From Paenibacillus pasadenensis DSM 19293 (GTDB lineage: Bacteria; Bacillota; Bacilli; Paenibacillales; Paenibacillaceae), in the NCBI RefSeq assembly GCF_000422485.1, contig NZ_AULW01000001.1:1-64000 (forward strand): a stretch of 64,000 nt of DNA. Direction: 5' to 3'. A model generated the notes under the pieces. It was not told where the DNA came from, made no database searches, and saw only the letters and a program-made list of their open reading frames with translations. Position 1 is the stretch's first letter. Every line of letters starts with the position of its first letter. The translations under genes were made by a program, and so were the position numbers. This document shows positions 43,505 to 52,786 of the stretch, in pieces.

Positions 43505-45580
43505 ATGAAACGCAAGCTTACCGCCGCCGCTCTCGCGCTTGCCTGCTTCGGATCGTTCGGCCTCGGCGCGTCCGCCGAGCCCGGCCCTGCGGATGCCGCG
43601 GCCGGAGCCGCCAAGCCGCCGTCCGGCTCCATCTCCTGGCCCGCGCAGCAGCAGCTGCCCCGCTTCGCGAAGGTCAAGCAGCTCGAGGTCGCGGACATCT
43701 ACGACGCCCCGGGCGACGTCAAGCTGCTTTTCGCTACGCTGCAGGGCCTCGTCAACCGCAGCGAGCCGCGCATTTACCTGCTTGAGAACAAGGAAGAGGG
43801 CAAGTTCGCCTGGCTGAACGAGCTGGACGTCCCCTACAAGGTCCGCGACAGCGAATGGTCGATTCTCGACAAGTTCAAGCAGGACGTCAAAGGAATCATC
43901 GTCTACGATCCGCAGCTGCCCGATTCGATCAACGTCGCCACGACGCTCGCCGGAATCAAAAGCGCCGTCGTCGCCAGCCCCGAGCTGGCCGAGAAGCTGA
44001 CCGCCCCGCCGTATGCCTTCCCCGTGCTGGACGATCTGCGGGGACGCTTCAAGGACCGTCTCGACGCCTACGCCTGGCAGTACGAGCAGCTGTGGAGCCG
44101 GACGACGCGGCGCATGCTCGTCGGACTGAGCCCGGATACGTCCGTCCGCCTGCCGGAGAGCGGCATCCCGTCCTCGTTCAAGACGGTCGCCGAGGAGACG
44201 GCGCAGGAGCGGGACGCGGCCAACCGCAAGGTGTACGAGCTGGATTTGTCGCCGTTCCTCGGCCAGGAATCGGTCTACCTGCGCTTCGACGACGCCTTCC
44301 CGCAGGACGGCTGGGGCCCTGCCGTCCATGAGGTGGCGGTCCAGGCCGACGGGCAGGAGATCGCCCGCTTCGTCGCCGGCACTCCGCAGGAGCAGCCTTA
44401 TCTGTACGACGCCCAGCAGTCGCAAGCATCGGAAGGCAGCGGCGGCCACCGCTTCGCCGACAACGGACGCTACTTCGTCTACCGCTTCACGCCGCCCGCA
44501 GGCGCCAAAAAGCTGACCGCCGCCGTCGAGATGTGGAACCAGTTCAAGGTCAGCGCCGGCAGCGCGCAGCCGCCCACGTCCGAGCAGAAGGAGCCGTACG
44601 GCTACCTGCGGGACTATGCCGTCGCCAACAAGGCGATGGTGTTCTGGCTCGACCCGAACCTCCCCCGGGAGCGGGAGCTGTTCGAGCGCATTCTCGCGGA
44701 TACCGCCCCCGGCACGCCCTACCTCGGCTGGTTCAGCAACGATACGGCCGGAGAGTTCAGCGGCGTGGAGATCGCTTCGCGGCATAGCGTCTACGTGCTC
44801 GCCGCCGACTGGTTCAGCAACCTGACCGTCTTCTCCGGCGAGCGCCCGATCGGCGCGCCGCTCAAGCCCGCCAAGGCGCCGAAGCTCCAGAACAAGATCT
44901 ACGTCAGCTATACGTTCAGCGAAGGCGACAACTTCCAGTACAACCAGCACCGGATGCGCGTCCTTTGGGACGATCCCGCGCGCGGCCAGGTGCCGATCAA
45001 CTGGACGTCAAGCCCGCTGCTGCTGGACGGCGCGCCGGCGATGCTCCAGTATTACCTGAAGACGGCGACGCCGAACGACCAGCTCGTCTCCGGTCCTTCC
45101 GGAGCCGGCTACTTCTATCCCGAAGCCTGGCCGGACAGCACGTTCGCGTCCTTCCTGAAGCAGACGTATCCGTATCTGAAAAAGACCGGCATGACGATTC
45201 CCTACGTGCTCAACCGCATCGACAGCGACAACGTGCCGCTCAGCGCCGCCAAGGCGAGCGCCTATGCCGACGAGTACGATGCTCCCGGCCTGTTCCTCAG
45301 CTGGGAGGACCGGTTCGGCGTCGAGATCGCCCAAAACAAGCTGCCGATCTCGACGATCCAAGGCATCGGCACGGTCGACGACGGGAAGCGGGTCCTCGCC
45401 GCGGCCAAGGCAGGCTGGGACGGCAAGTCGCCGCTCTTCGTCTCGCTCGGCCTGCTCGCCTGGAGCTTGACGCCGACGGACGTCGCCGCCCTGAACGGCT
45501 CCCTCGGACCGGAATTCGAGGCGGTCCTCGCCGATCCGTATTTCTCGCTCGTGCGCGAGGCGAACGGCCTCAAGCGCTGA
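43505..45580 (+). CDS. Secreted GxGYxYP-family protein
   Basis: 691 residues with a signal peptide ending near ASAEP. The signature GAGYFYP is at residues 533-539 with PEAWPD after it, placing it in the GxGYxYP family, often associated with carbohydrate loci but without a defined activity. Residues about 205-365 (KVYELDLSPFLGQESVYLRF, VAVQADGQEIARF, YFVYRFTPPAGAKKL) look like an inserted galactose-binding-type beta-sandwich. ATG has AGAGGTG upstream; GTG at 43493 would lie inside that site. Monocistronic, ending before the terminator at 45699. Confidence 0.85.
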   Translation: MKRKLTAAALALACFGSFGLGASAEPGPADAAAGAAKPPSGSISWPAQQQLPRFAKVKQLEVADIYDAPGDVKLLFATLQGLVNRSEPRIYLLENKEEGKFAWLNELDVPYKVRDSEWSILDKFKQDVKGIIVYDPQLPDSINVATTLAGIKSAVVASPELAEKLTAPPYAFPVLDDLRGRFKDRLDAYAWQYEQLWSRTTRRMLVGLSPDTSVRLPESGIPSSFKTVAEETAQERDAANRKVYELDLSPFLGQESVYLRFDDAFPQDGWGPAVHEVAVQADGQEIARFVAGTPQEQPYLYDAQQSQASEGSGGHRFADNGRYFVYRFTPPAGAKKLTAAVEMWNQFKVSAGSAQPPTSEQKEPYGYLRDYAVANKAMVFWLDPNLPRERELFERILADTAPGTPYLGWFSNDTAGEFSGVEIASRHSVYVLAADWFSNLTVFSGERPIGAPLKPAKAPKLQNKIYVSYTFSEGDNFQYNQHRMRVLWDDPARGQVPINWTSSPLLLDGAPAMLQYYLKTATPNDQLVSGPSGAGYFYPEAWPDSTFASFLKQTYPYLKKTGMTIPYVLNRIDSDNVPLSAAKASAYADEYDAPGLFLSWEDRFGVEIAQNKLPISTIQGIGTVDDGKRVLAAAKAGWDGKSPLFVSLGLLAWSLTPTDVAALNGSLGPEFEAVLADPYFSLVREANGLKR

Positions 45581-45698
45581 TCCGCCGCATGGCGTGATCC
45601 GCCGCATGGCGCCCCTGCCCCTGCCCGGCCCGCCGCCGTTCGCGTCCGTTTTCCGTGCGCGGACGCGGGCAGCGCGGCCGGCCGAGGCGGCGCAGCGC

Positions 45699-45733
45699 CA
45701 AAAAAGCCCTTGGACGCGTCCAAGGGCTTTTTC
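45699..45733. terminator. Bidirectional intrinsic terminator
   Basis: AAAAAAGCCCTTGGA-CGCG-TCCAAGGGCTTTTT is a near-perfect hairpin between the convergent GxGYxYP and germination genes. Confidence 0.88.
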
Positions 45734-45755
45734 GCTTGCGAACCAAGGACCGGGC

Positions 45756-46964
45756 TCAAGACGAGGATCGCGGCTCCCCGCCGCTTCGGCTTCCGCCCTT
45801 CGCTCCGTCCGCTCCGCCGGCCTTGCCTGCGCCGGTCTTGCCTGCGCCGGCTCGGCCTCCCTCCGCGCGCTGCCGCTCCGCCTTGCGCTTCACCCAGCCG
45901 ATGCCCATGACGAGCATGAGCGCCGGGAGCAGCAGCTGGTAGATCGGCGTCAGCTTGAGCGACAGCTCCAGACCGAGCCACAGATGGAACGTGTTCGTCG
46001 GCTCCAGGAACGCCGCCCCGTAGATGATCGGTCCGATCATCAGGGCGCCGGCCGGCAGCGGCAAGCCGCAGGCGGAGCGCAGCAGCAGCGCGGACGCCAG
46101 ATAGAGGGCCGAGATCTTGACGTACAGGCCGATGTAGAGCAGCAGCGTGACGAGGATGTCGAGCCGCTCGATGAAGCTGGCCAGCCGGATCAGCTCGACC
46201 GCCTCCAGCGTCGGCAGCGCCTTGATCGAGGCGATGGCCGGGCCGAGCACCATCATGATGACGGCGTTGACGGCGACCAGGAACAGAGCCACGACGGCGT
46301 AGGCGCCGTAGCTGGCCGCGCCCGCCCGCTTGCTGGCGGCGGCGTATTTCCAATAGACGAGCAGCACGATCGTCTGGCTGAACGGAAAGGCGAGCAGGTC
46401 GGGAAACGCCGTATCCAGCACCGGACCGAGGCCGTTCTCCAGCATCGGCCGCAGCCGGTCCGGCTCGATCCGCCCGGAGGCCAGCAGCAGCACGAGCAGC
46501 AGCACGTAGCTGCCCGCGAGCGCAGGCAGCAGAATCTGCGTGATCCGGAAAAACGTCTCGACCCCTTTGGTGACGGTATAAAACGCGATGCCCGTAATAA
46601 GCAGCATGACGCACCAGATCGGCGTTTCCGGCAGCAGCGTCATGCTCGTCAGCTCGCCGAAGTCGCGGACGTTCCGCATCGACTCGTAGGCGAGCAGCAA
46701 GCCCATCGCCAGCCCGAGCGCCGTGCCGATCGCCCGGCCGAAATGCAGCTTGAACAGCCCGGCGAGATCTTCCTCCGGAGCCCGGTTTTGCAGCGTCCGG
46801 TAGCCCCACAGCACGCCCAGGCCGGCGATCGCGGCGGCGCCGAGGGCGATCCACGAATCCTGCCTCGCGTCGATGCCGAGCTCGAACATCGGCGTGCTGC
46901 CGATGCAGAATAGGATCAGGAAGATCCCGATCTGCCCGGCGCTTATTCCTTCCGGCTTGCTCAT
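45756..46964 (-). CDS. gerAB: Spore germination protein GerAB (endospore germination permease)
   Basis: 402 residues with about ten membrane helices of the APC-like Spore_permease family (ISAGQIGIFLILFCIGSTPMF start; GVETFFRITQILLP). It is the amino-acid-transporter-like subunit that senses germinant in the spore inner membrane. The C-terminus is an Ala/Gly/Lys-rich tail of about 35 residues, unusually long. Last gene of the gerA operon, 7 bp after gerAC. Confidence 0.92.
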   Translation of the reverse strand: MSKPEGISAGQIGIFLILFCIGSTPMFELGIDARQDSWIALGAAAIAGLGVLWGYRTLQNRAPEEDLAGLFKLHFGRAIGTALGLAMGLLLAYESMRNVRDFGELTSMTLLPETPIWCVMLLITGIAFYTVTKGVETFFRITQILLPALAGSYVLLLVLLLASGRIEPDRLRPMLENGLGPVLDTAFPDLLAFPFSQTIVLLVYWKYAAASKRAGAASYGAYAVVALFLVAVNAVIMMVLGPAIASIKALPTLEAVELIRLASFIERLDILVTLLLYIGLYVKISALYLASALLLRSACGLPLPAGALMIGPIIYGAAFLEPTNTFHLWLGLELSLKLTPIYQLLLPALMLVMGIGWVKRKAERQRAEGGRAGAGKTGAGKAGGADGAKGGSRSGGEPRSSS

Positions 46965-46971
46965 GCCGCCC

Positions 46972-48201
46972 TCACTCCTTCCCGCGGCTGTCCTCGGCCG
47001 CCTGCTCATAGGAGCCGTTGCTCCGTCCGGTCCGGACGATCGATACGGCGACGTCCAGCTGGGTCTCGAGCTGCGGGAACAGCCTGTCGTTCCATTCCTG
47101 CTCGAGCGCCTTCCATTCCTTCGGATAGCGGAGCCTCAGCTCGTTGCCGAAGCCGGTCAGGTCCGTCCCCAGCCTCTGCGAGGCCTTGATGCCGTCCTCC
47201 ATGTCCGACTTGAGCTCCTGCGCGATCCGCAGCTCCAGCTCCAGCAGGTCGGCGGGCTTGTCGAGCGCTCCCTTGCAGTTGTACTCGAGCAGCGTGCCGG
47301 CCGCCTCGGCCTTCACCCGCATGAGCCAGCCCCCGTCCGGCTTGCGCGTCGGAATCACCTGCGTCCGGACCTGCTTGAGGCGGATGCTGTTGCGCTTCAG
47401 CCTGGCGTCCGGACAGCCGAAGGAGACGGTCGTCTCCCGTTCCTTTCCCTTGACCCACATGAGGCCGCGCGTCTCATGCGTGGAGAGCCAGCCGACGAGC
47501 CGGTCCTCCTTGAAGACGCCGAGCTTCTGCAGCCTTACCTTGGCGCCGGTATGCGTCATCTTGGCCGCATCCACGGTGTCCACCGGCTCGTCCGATCCGC
47601 TCAGTCCGATGCCCGGCACGCCGGTCGTGCGGATCGGACTGAGCAGCTCCTGCGCGACGTCGAACACCGTCATCTGGCGGAAGTTGCCTCCCTGCTTCTC
47701 CTCCTGCGTGATGAGCCGGACGATGCCCGCCCCGGAAATCTTCTCCATCGGCAGCAGCTGCTCGAGAACCAAGCGCGCGCTGCCCTCCGTGACGAACATC
47801 ATGACGGTCTCGCGCGAGTCGCCGTTGCGCATGTAAGCTTCGATCAGCTCGGCGATGCCCTTGCGGGCGGCCGCTTCGCCGACGATGACGACCTGGTTGT
47901 GGGCGAAATAAAGCCGCCGCGACATCTCCTGGGTCGCCTTGGACACCGCGCCCCGGAAGCTGTCGCCTTCGGTCGTGAACACATTGACCGGCGCATGGCC
48001 CGTGCCCACATACGAGCCCTGGGCCGAGATCGCGCTCGGGATGACGAGCTGATAGCTGAGCTTCCAGCGCCCGCTCTCCGTCACGTCTACCCCGGTCGCC
48101 GAGATGATGCCGAGCTCGTTGAGCTCCTGCCGGTCCCAGCAGCCCGCCGCGCCGAGCGGGAGCAGCGCGAGCAGCAGCGCGAGCGCCGCGAGCCGCCTCA
48201 T
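46972..48201 (-). CDS. gerAC: Spore germination lipoprotein GerAC (Ger(x)C family)
   Basis: 409 residues with lipobox AAGC (Cys21) followed by WDRQELNELGIISATGVD, the canonical Ger(x)C start. It contains HNQVVIVGEAAARKGIAELIE and a C-terminal domain with LELRIAQELKSDMEDG. Lipid-anchored to the spore inner membrane as part of the receptor. Its ATG overlaps the gerAA stop (ATGA). Confidence 0.94.
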   Translation of the reverse strand: MRRLAALALLLALLPLGAAGCWDRQELNELGIISATGVDVTESGRWKLSYQLVIPSAISAQGSYVGTGHAPVNVFTTEGDSFRGAVSKATQEMSRRLYFAHNQVVIVGEAAARKGIAELIEAYMRNGDSRETVMMFVTEGSARLVLEQLLPMEKISGAGIVRLITQEEKQGGNFRQMTVFDVAQELLSPIRTTGVPGIGLSGSDEPVDTVDAAKMTHTGAKVRLQKLGVFKEDRLVGWLSTHETRGLMWVKGKERETTVSFGCPDARLKRNSIRLKQVRTQVIPTRKPDGGWLMRVKAEAAGTLLEYNCKGALDKPADLLELELRIAQELKSDMEDGIKASQRLGTDLTGFGNELRLRYPKEWKALEQEWNDRLFPQLETQLDVAVSIVRTGRSNGSYEQAAEDSRGKE

Positions 48202-49889
48202 GGCTTGCCGCCGGCCTGCCGCTTGCGGCTTCCTTTGCGGGCCAGCGCGGGACGCAGCGTCATGCTCCAGCGCGGCATGCGCAGGATCGTATCCCGCCAG
48301 CTTCCTTTGACCCAGGGCGCCATCGGCGCGAGGTACGGAATCCCGAACGAATGCAGCCCCGCCAAGTGGATGATGAGGATAAGGTCCAGGGAGATGATGC
48401 CGACGAACCCGAGCACGCCCGCGCTCAGCATGAACAGGAAGCGCATCAGGCGGGCGGCGTTCGCGATGTTGACCTGCGGCGCGACGAAGCTCGAGATCGC
48501 CGTGAAGGCGACGATGATGACCATCGCGGCGGAGACGAGCCCCGCCTGCACGGTCGCCGTGCCGATGACGAGCGCGCCGACGATCGAGATCGCCGGTCCG
48601 ATCGCCCTCGGCATGCGCACGCCCGCCTCGCGCAGCACCTCGAACGTCAGCTCCATCAGCAGCGCCTCCACGAGCGCCGGGAACGGAACGCCCTCCCTCT
48701 GGGCGGACAGGCTGATGAGCAGATTGGTCGGCATCATTTCCTGATGGAAGGTCGTGATCGCAATGTACAGCGCCGGCAGGTGCAGGGAAATCAGAAAGGC
48801 GCCCATGCGTATGAGGCGCAGGAAGCTGGCGATGTCGAAGCGCTGGTAATAGTCCTCCGGCGACTGGAAGAAGCGGTACAGCGTGACCGGCGCGAGCAGC
48901 GCGAACGGGCTTCCGTCGGAGAGGATCGCCACATGGCCCTCCAGTAGGTAGGCGGCCGTCTGGTCCGGCCGCTCCGTATTGAGCAGCGTCGGAAAAAACG
49001 TGAACGTCTTGTCCTGGATATACTCCTCGAGGTAGCCGCTGTCGATGACGCCGTCGACGTCGATCGCCGCCAGCCGGCGCCGCGCCTCCTCGACCAGCTC
49101 CGGACGGGCCGTGTCCTTGAGGTAGACGAGCGCCACCTCCGTGCAGGTCTGGCGGCCGATGCGCCGCGACTCCACGATCAGCCGCTCCGAGCGGATGATG
49201 CGGCGCAGCTGGCCGAGATTCGTGCCGATCGACTCCGTGAAGCCCTGCTGCGGCCCGCGGATGACCGTCTGCGAGATCGGCTCCCCGACCGGGCGCCGCT
49301 CTCCCCCGTCGGCGTCGGCGGCGAGCGCCGTGCCGCTGCCGTCGATCAGGATGAGGCAGCAGCCGAGCAGCAGCGAGTCGAGCGCCTTCTCGATCGTCGC
49401 CACCGGCTCGGTCAGGCCGGCGGTGATGACGCCCGCGCGCAGCCGCTCCGTCGCCTCGGCCAGCCCGCCGCGGTCTGCGCGGCGGCCTTCCTCCGCGGGC
49501 GGAGGCGCCGATTGCAGCTTGTCGAGAATGCTCTCGCGGATGCCGTTCTCGTCCACGATGCCCTGCAGGTAGAGCACGGCGAGGCGGACGCCCGGAAAAG
49601 CCGGCGATTCCGTCATCCGCAGCCGCAGATCGGCGGAATCGCCGAATTGGCGGCGAATCGCCTGCGCGTTCGCCGCCAGCGACGCGCTGAGCGGCGTCGC
49701 GCTTTTGCGCCGGCCGGGCGAAGGGGCCGCCTTCAGCGGGCCCCCCGTCCGCTTCTCCGCTCCGCCGCCGCTCCGGTCCGCGGCGCTTGTATCGCCGGCG
49801 CCGCTCCGCGCGCCGCCGCTTCCCGCTCCGGTTCCGTCCGACGCTCCCGGACCGGATCCGGCCGTCTTGTTTCCGCCGCCGCTTTCCAT
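48198..49889 (-). CDS. gerAA: Spore germination protein GerAA
   Basis: 563 residues. A hydrophilic N-domain of about 340 residues (VAVLYLQGIVD, DKLQSA, TEPVATIEKALDSLLLGCCLILIDGSG) leads to a membrane domain with the family blocks FYQSPEDYYQRFDIASFLRLIR-like RFFQSPEDYYQRFD, AITTFHQEMMPTNLLISLSAQREGVPFP and EVLREAGVRMPRAIGPAISIVG. The first 65 residues are Gly/Ser/Ala-rich low complexity. ATG follows GGAGGGACAAGAG. First gene of the receptor operon. Confidence 0.95.
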   Translation of the reverse strand: MESGGGNKTAGSGPGASDGTGAGSGGARSGAGDTSAADRSGGGAEKRTGGPLKAAPSPGRRKSATPLSASLAANAQAIRRQFGDSADLRLRMTESPAFPGVRLAVLYLQGIVDENGIRESILDKLQSAPPPAEEGRRADRGGLAEATERLRAGVITAGLTEPVATIEKALDSLLLGCCLILIDGSGTALAADADGGERRPVGEPISQTVIRGPQQGFTESIGTNLGQLRRIIRSERLIVESRRIGRQTCTEVALVYLKDTARPELVEEARRRLAAIDVDGVIDSGYLEEYIQDKTFTFFPTLLNTERPDQTAAYLLEGHVAILSDGSPFALLAPVTLYRFFQSPEDYYQRFDIASFLRLIRMGAFLISLHLPALYIAITTFHQEMMPTNLLISLSAQREGVPFPALVEALLMELTFEVLREAGVRMPRAIGPAISIVGALVIGTATVQAGLVSAAMVIIVAFTAISSFVAPQVNIANAARLMRFLFMLSAGVLGFVGIISLDLILIIHLAGLHSFGIPYLAPMAPWVKGSWRDTILRMPRWSMTLRPALARKGSRKRQAGGKP

Positions 49890-50051
49890 CTCTTGTCCCT
49901 CCTTTGCCAAGTCGTCCTTATTTTGGGCCAGGAACAGGAAAATTATGTCCGCTCCATGCTGCGGCTCGCTCCTCGCTTTTTCGAACGTTTCCGGGGAACT
50001 ATGGAGGACGCGCGCTGCGCTGGCTTCGCGCGGTTTTTCCGCGCGCAGGGC

Positions 50052-50165
50052 GCCCCAGCGACTCCTCCAGTGGTACATTTACCATTGACGCGCGCTTTCT
50101 CCGCCCCAGCGGCTCCTCCAGTGGTACATTTACCGTTGATGCGCGCTTTTTCCACCCCAAGCGCT
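50052..50165. repeat. Two-copy 51-bp hairpin repeat (mini-array 3)
   Basis: TGGTACATTTACC occurs at 50071 and 50122, exactly 51 bp apart. Conserved flanks are GCGCCCCAGCG or GCCCCAGCGGC with CTCCTCCAG before it, and GCGCGCTTT after it. The core folds as TGGTA-CATT-TACCA. Size, period and CATTT-containing loop match arrays 1 and 2, though the stem sequence differs. Confidence 0.75.
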
Positions 50166-50230
50166 CCGCCTCGTCTAACCGAATGGACGGCGAGACGGAC
50201 TCTGGGGCCGCTTGCAGAAGTCCTTTGACG

Positions 50231-50287
50231 AAAAACTCGGGCTGCAGACTCCCTGGCACGCGATGCCAAGGCTGCAGCCCGAAAAAC
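50231..50287. terminator. Large bidirectional hairpin
   Basis: GAAAAACTCGGGCTGCAG and CTGCAGCCCGAAAAAC pair around an inner TGGCA...TGCCA stem. A/T tracts on both sides suit termination from either strand. Confidence 0.6.
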
Positions 50288-50354
50288 GGGGCAAGGCCTC
50301 CCCTGTTCGTTCCATCCCCTAACCCGCCTGCGAAGATAGGACCGCTTTAACGCC

Positions 50355-50390
50355 AAAAAACCTTGCCGCCGCTCGAGGCGAAGGCAAGGC
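50355..50390 (-). terminator. Intrinsic terminator of the alpha-galactosidase operon
   Basis: On the minus strand GCCTTGCC pairs with GGCAAGG across a GC-rich loop, followed by TTTTTTGG. Confidence 0.7.
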
Positions 50391-50472
50391 CAGACGGGAC
50401 GACTGCAACGATTGCAACGGCTGGACCGATTGGAACGGCTGGAACCCGGACTGCGGCTCCCGGCGACCGCCG

Positions 50473-50610
50473 GCTGGACGCCTCCAGCGGCGGGCGGACA
50501 CCAGCTGGACGGCTCAGCGGCGAGCGGACGCTAACCGACGTCTCCACCGGCAGGCGACCGCCAGCCGGACATCTCCAGCGGCGAGCGGCCGCTAGCCGGA
50601 CGCCTCCGGC
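50473..50610. repeat. About 30-bp tandem repeats at the 3' end of the alpha-galactosidase gene
   Basis: Four and a half imperfect units of roughly 30 bp, such as GGACATCTCCAGCGGCGAGC followed by GGCCGCTAGCC, run from 50473 and the last overlaps the stop codon of the minus-strand gene. They look like copies of the gene's 3' end, as at 21430-21650. Confidence 0.65.
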
Positions 50611-52640
50611 TGCTCCGGCGGCAGCAGCCGCAGCCGGTACAGCGCCGACTGCTCCTCCGCCCAGCCGTCGAACGCCAGCCCGTCCTGCAGCAGCGACGCT
50701 CCGGACCGCAGGAGCGGCTCCGACGTCCCTCCGAGCTCCCGCAGCTCGTAGGCTCCGTCCGGCCGCAAGCCCCGGAGCCGGACGACTCGGCTCGCCTCGC
50801 CGCCTTCCAGGCGGAAGACGGCCAGCAGATGCTCCTCGCCGAGCGCGTACTGGAACGCCGCCCAGCGGCTGCCTCGTCCATCGCGCAGCGGCTGCGCCGT
50901 CAGCCGGTACAGATCCGCTTCGCGCACGAAGCGGCTGACCTGCTCGCGGTAATCGCGGACATGGACGGCCAACCTTTCCGCCAGCCGCCGCGGAAGCTCG
51001 GGCAGCTTTTGCGAGACGCCGAACGCGCCGAGCATGCCAATGCGCGTATAGTAGTCGAAGCGGACTTCCGACAGCGTCGGATCCTGCGGATCGAAGCGCT
51101 GCTTGGCGAAGTCGCCGAGCCAGTGCGAATAGCTCCAATGCAGCGCGCGCTCGGGCGCGAGGAACGTGCTGGCGCCCCAGAACACCTGCAAGCTGTGCTC
51201 CGGCCAGTCGGGATCGCTGAGAAACGACAGATGCGTGACGCGGGCCATGCCGAGATCGAGCCGCAGCCCGCCCGAGGAGCAGTTTTCCAGCAGCACCTCC
51301 GGATGGACGGCGCGCAGCCGCTCCAGCACCTCGTACAGGCCGCGCACATGCTCGAACAGCCCGTCTCCCTCGCCATGCCCGTGATCGGTACGGTCGCAGC
51401 CCCCGAGCGGATCGACGTTGAAATCGAGCTTCACCCATTCGCAGCCGCTCTCGCGGATGAGGCGGTCTAGCTCGGCGAACGCCCACTCGCGCGCTTGCGG
51501 ATTGCCGAGGCAGACGTAGCCGAGCGGCTCGCCCTCGCGCCGCGCCGGGAAGTCCGGCCTGCGCCCCGCGAGCTCCGCGTGCCGGCCCAGCCCTTCGATC
51601 TCGCACCACAGGCCGAAGCGCATCCCGAGCCGCCGAGCCTCGTCCGCGCACTCCCGCACTCCACCCGGAAACCGCATGCGGTTGACCTTGTCCCAATCGC
51701 CGCGCTGCTCGTGCCAGCCGCCTTCCGCATCCTCGCTTCCGAACCAGCCCGCGTCGAGCGTGCAGACGCCGAAGCCGAGCTCCGCCGCGGCCGCCGCGTT
51801 CGCCTTGAACGTCGCGGCGTCGATCTGCGTGTCTTCGTAGCTCCACCAATGGTTCCACTCGGCGGGCAGCTCGCGGCTCACCGCGTTGTCCGGGTACCAG
51901 TGGCGGCGTCCGACCCGCGCCAGCGGCAGCGAGAGCGCATGCCAGTCTCCCCCTTCCCCGGCGACGACCGCGACGGACGGCGTCCGCATCGACTCGCCCG
52001 GCTGAAGCGTCTTGAAAAACGCCCACTCGTTCAATCCGGCTCCGGCGTCGATGCCGCTCGGCGTCCGCCGGCAGGAGGCCGACCAGTTGCCGGACCAGAT
52101 CGGCGACAGATGCACCAGGCGGCCGTCCGAGCGCTCCAGCGTCAGCCAGGGATGCATGCCCTTCGACGAGCGTCCCCAGCGCGTCTGCGCGATAAACTCG
52201 ACATCCAGCTTTTCCGAGCGCGGCTCGAATTCCGCTCCCCAGTCGCTGTCAAACGCATGGACGATGTACTCGCCATCCTCCAGCCTCAGCCGCATCGGCT
52301 CGATCCGCTCGATCCGGAGCGGCTGATCGCCGGCGTTGCGGATGTCCAGCCAGCGCTCCGCCACCGCTTCGCCCTCATAAAATACCGTATGGCAAACGAT
52401 ATCGAGGCCCGCCCCGGCAAGCCGGGCCGACTCCCGCCAGCGACCCTCCTCCTGCCGCGTCTCCGTGCCGAGAGGCTGCAGCAGGGGAGACAGGCCGGTC
52501 AGCTCGGCTCCCCCGGCCGTCAGGCGAAACCCCTCTCCCGCGTCGCTCTCTGCGCCGAACAGGCCGATGCCCGTACCGAGCCGATGCGCGCTTCGCGACA
52601 GCAGCCGGCCCGGCTCGCTGTCTGCTCCTCTTGCCTTCAT
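50592..52640 (-). CDS. Alpha-galactosidase, glycoside hydrolase family 36
   Basis: 682 residues, no signal peptide. The (beta/alpha)8 domain holds WNHWWSYED, LDAGWFG and WCEIEG, with nucleophile Asp406 in WVKLDFN and acid/base Asp476 in LSFLSDPDW; ENCSSGGLRLDLGM is a GH36 hallmark. Slightly shorter than many bacterial GH36 enzymes because the N-terminal beta domain is trimmed. Last gene of the second glycan operon, about 146 bp after the six-hairpin glycosidase. Confidence 0.92.
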   Translation of the reverse strand: MKARGADSEPGRLLSRSAHRLGTGIGLFGAESDAGEGFRLTAGGAELTGLSPLLQPLGTETRQEEGRWRESARLAGAGLDIVCHTVFYEGEAVAERWLDIRNAGDQPLRIERIEPMRLRLEDGEYIVHAFDSDWGAEFEPRSEKLDVEFIAQTRWGRSSKGMHPWLTLERSDGRLVHLSPIWSGNWSASCRRTPSGIDAGAGLNEWAFFKTLQPGESMRTPSVAVVAGEGGDWHALSLPLARVGRRHWYPDNAVSRELPAEWNHWWSYEDTQIDAATFKANAAAAAELGFGVCTLDAGWFGSEDAEGGWHEQRGDWDKVNRMRFPGGVRECADEARRLGMRFGLWCEIEGLGRHAELAGRRPDFPARREGEPLGYVCLGNPQAREWAFAELDRLIRESGCEWVKLDFNVDPLGGCDRTDHGHGEGDGLFEHVRGLYEVLERLRAVHPEVLLENCSSGGLRLDLGMARVTHLSFLSDPDWPEHSLQVFWGASTFLAPERALHWSYSHWLGDFAKQRFDPQDPTLSEVRFDYYTRIGMLGAFGVSQKLPELPRRLAERLAVHVRDYREQVSRFVREADLYRLTAQPLRDGRGSRWAAFQYALGEEHLLAVFRLEGGEASRVVRLRGLRPDGAYELRELGGTSEPLLRSGASLLQDGLAFDGWAEEQSALYRLRLLPPEQPEASG

Positions 52641-52786
52641 CCTCCGCTTCCTCCTTCCGGTTCGCTCGCTTCGATTGGTTCGACCGCCGTCCGGCCCTGT
52701 CCAGGCCTATCCAGCCTATCCGGACCTGTCAAAGCCAAATCCAGTCCTATCCGGCCCTACCCGGCCCTAACCGGACCGGCCCGGGC

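Larger units (their letters stand above)
49890..50591. other. Intergenic region between melA and gerAA, repeat-rich
   Basis: About 700 bp with no supported gene. From right to left it holds a tandem repeat tract trailing the alpha-galactosidase 3' end (50473-50610), an intrinsic terminator at 50355, a second large hairpin at 50231, a two-unit 51-bp repeat near 50071, and the gerAA leader. A sporulation sigma-factor promoter for gerAA is expected here but was not identified. Confidence 0.6.

Noticed and set aside
49943-50356. Minus-strand ORF in the melA-gerAA gap
   Set aside because: It spans the terminator hairpin and mini-array 3 and translates only repeats.
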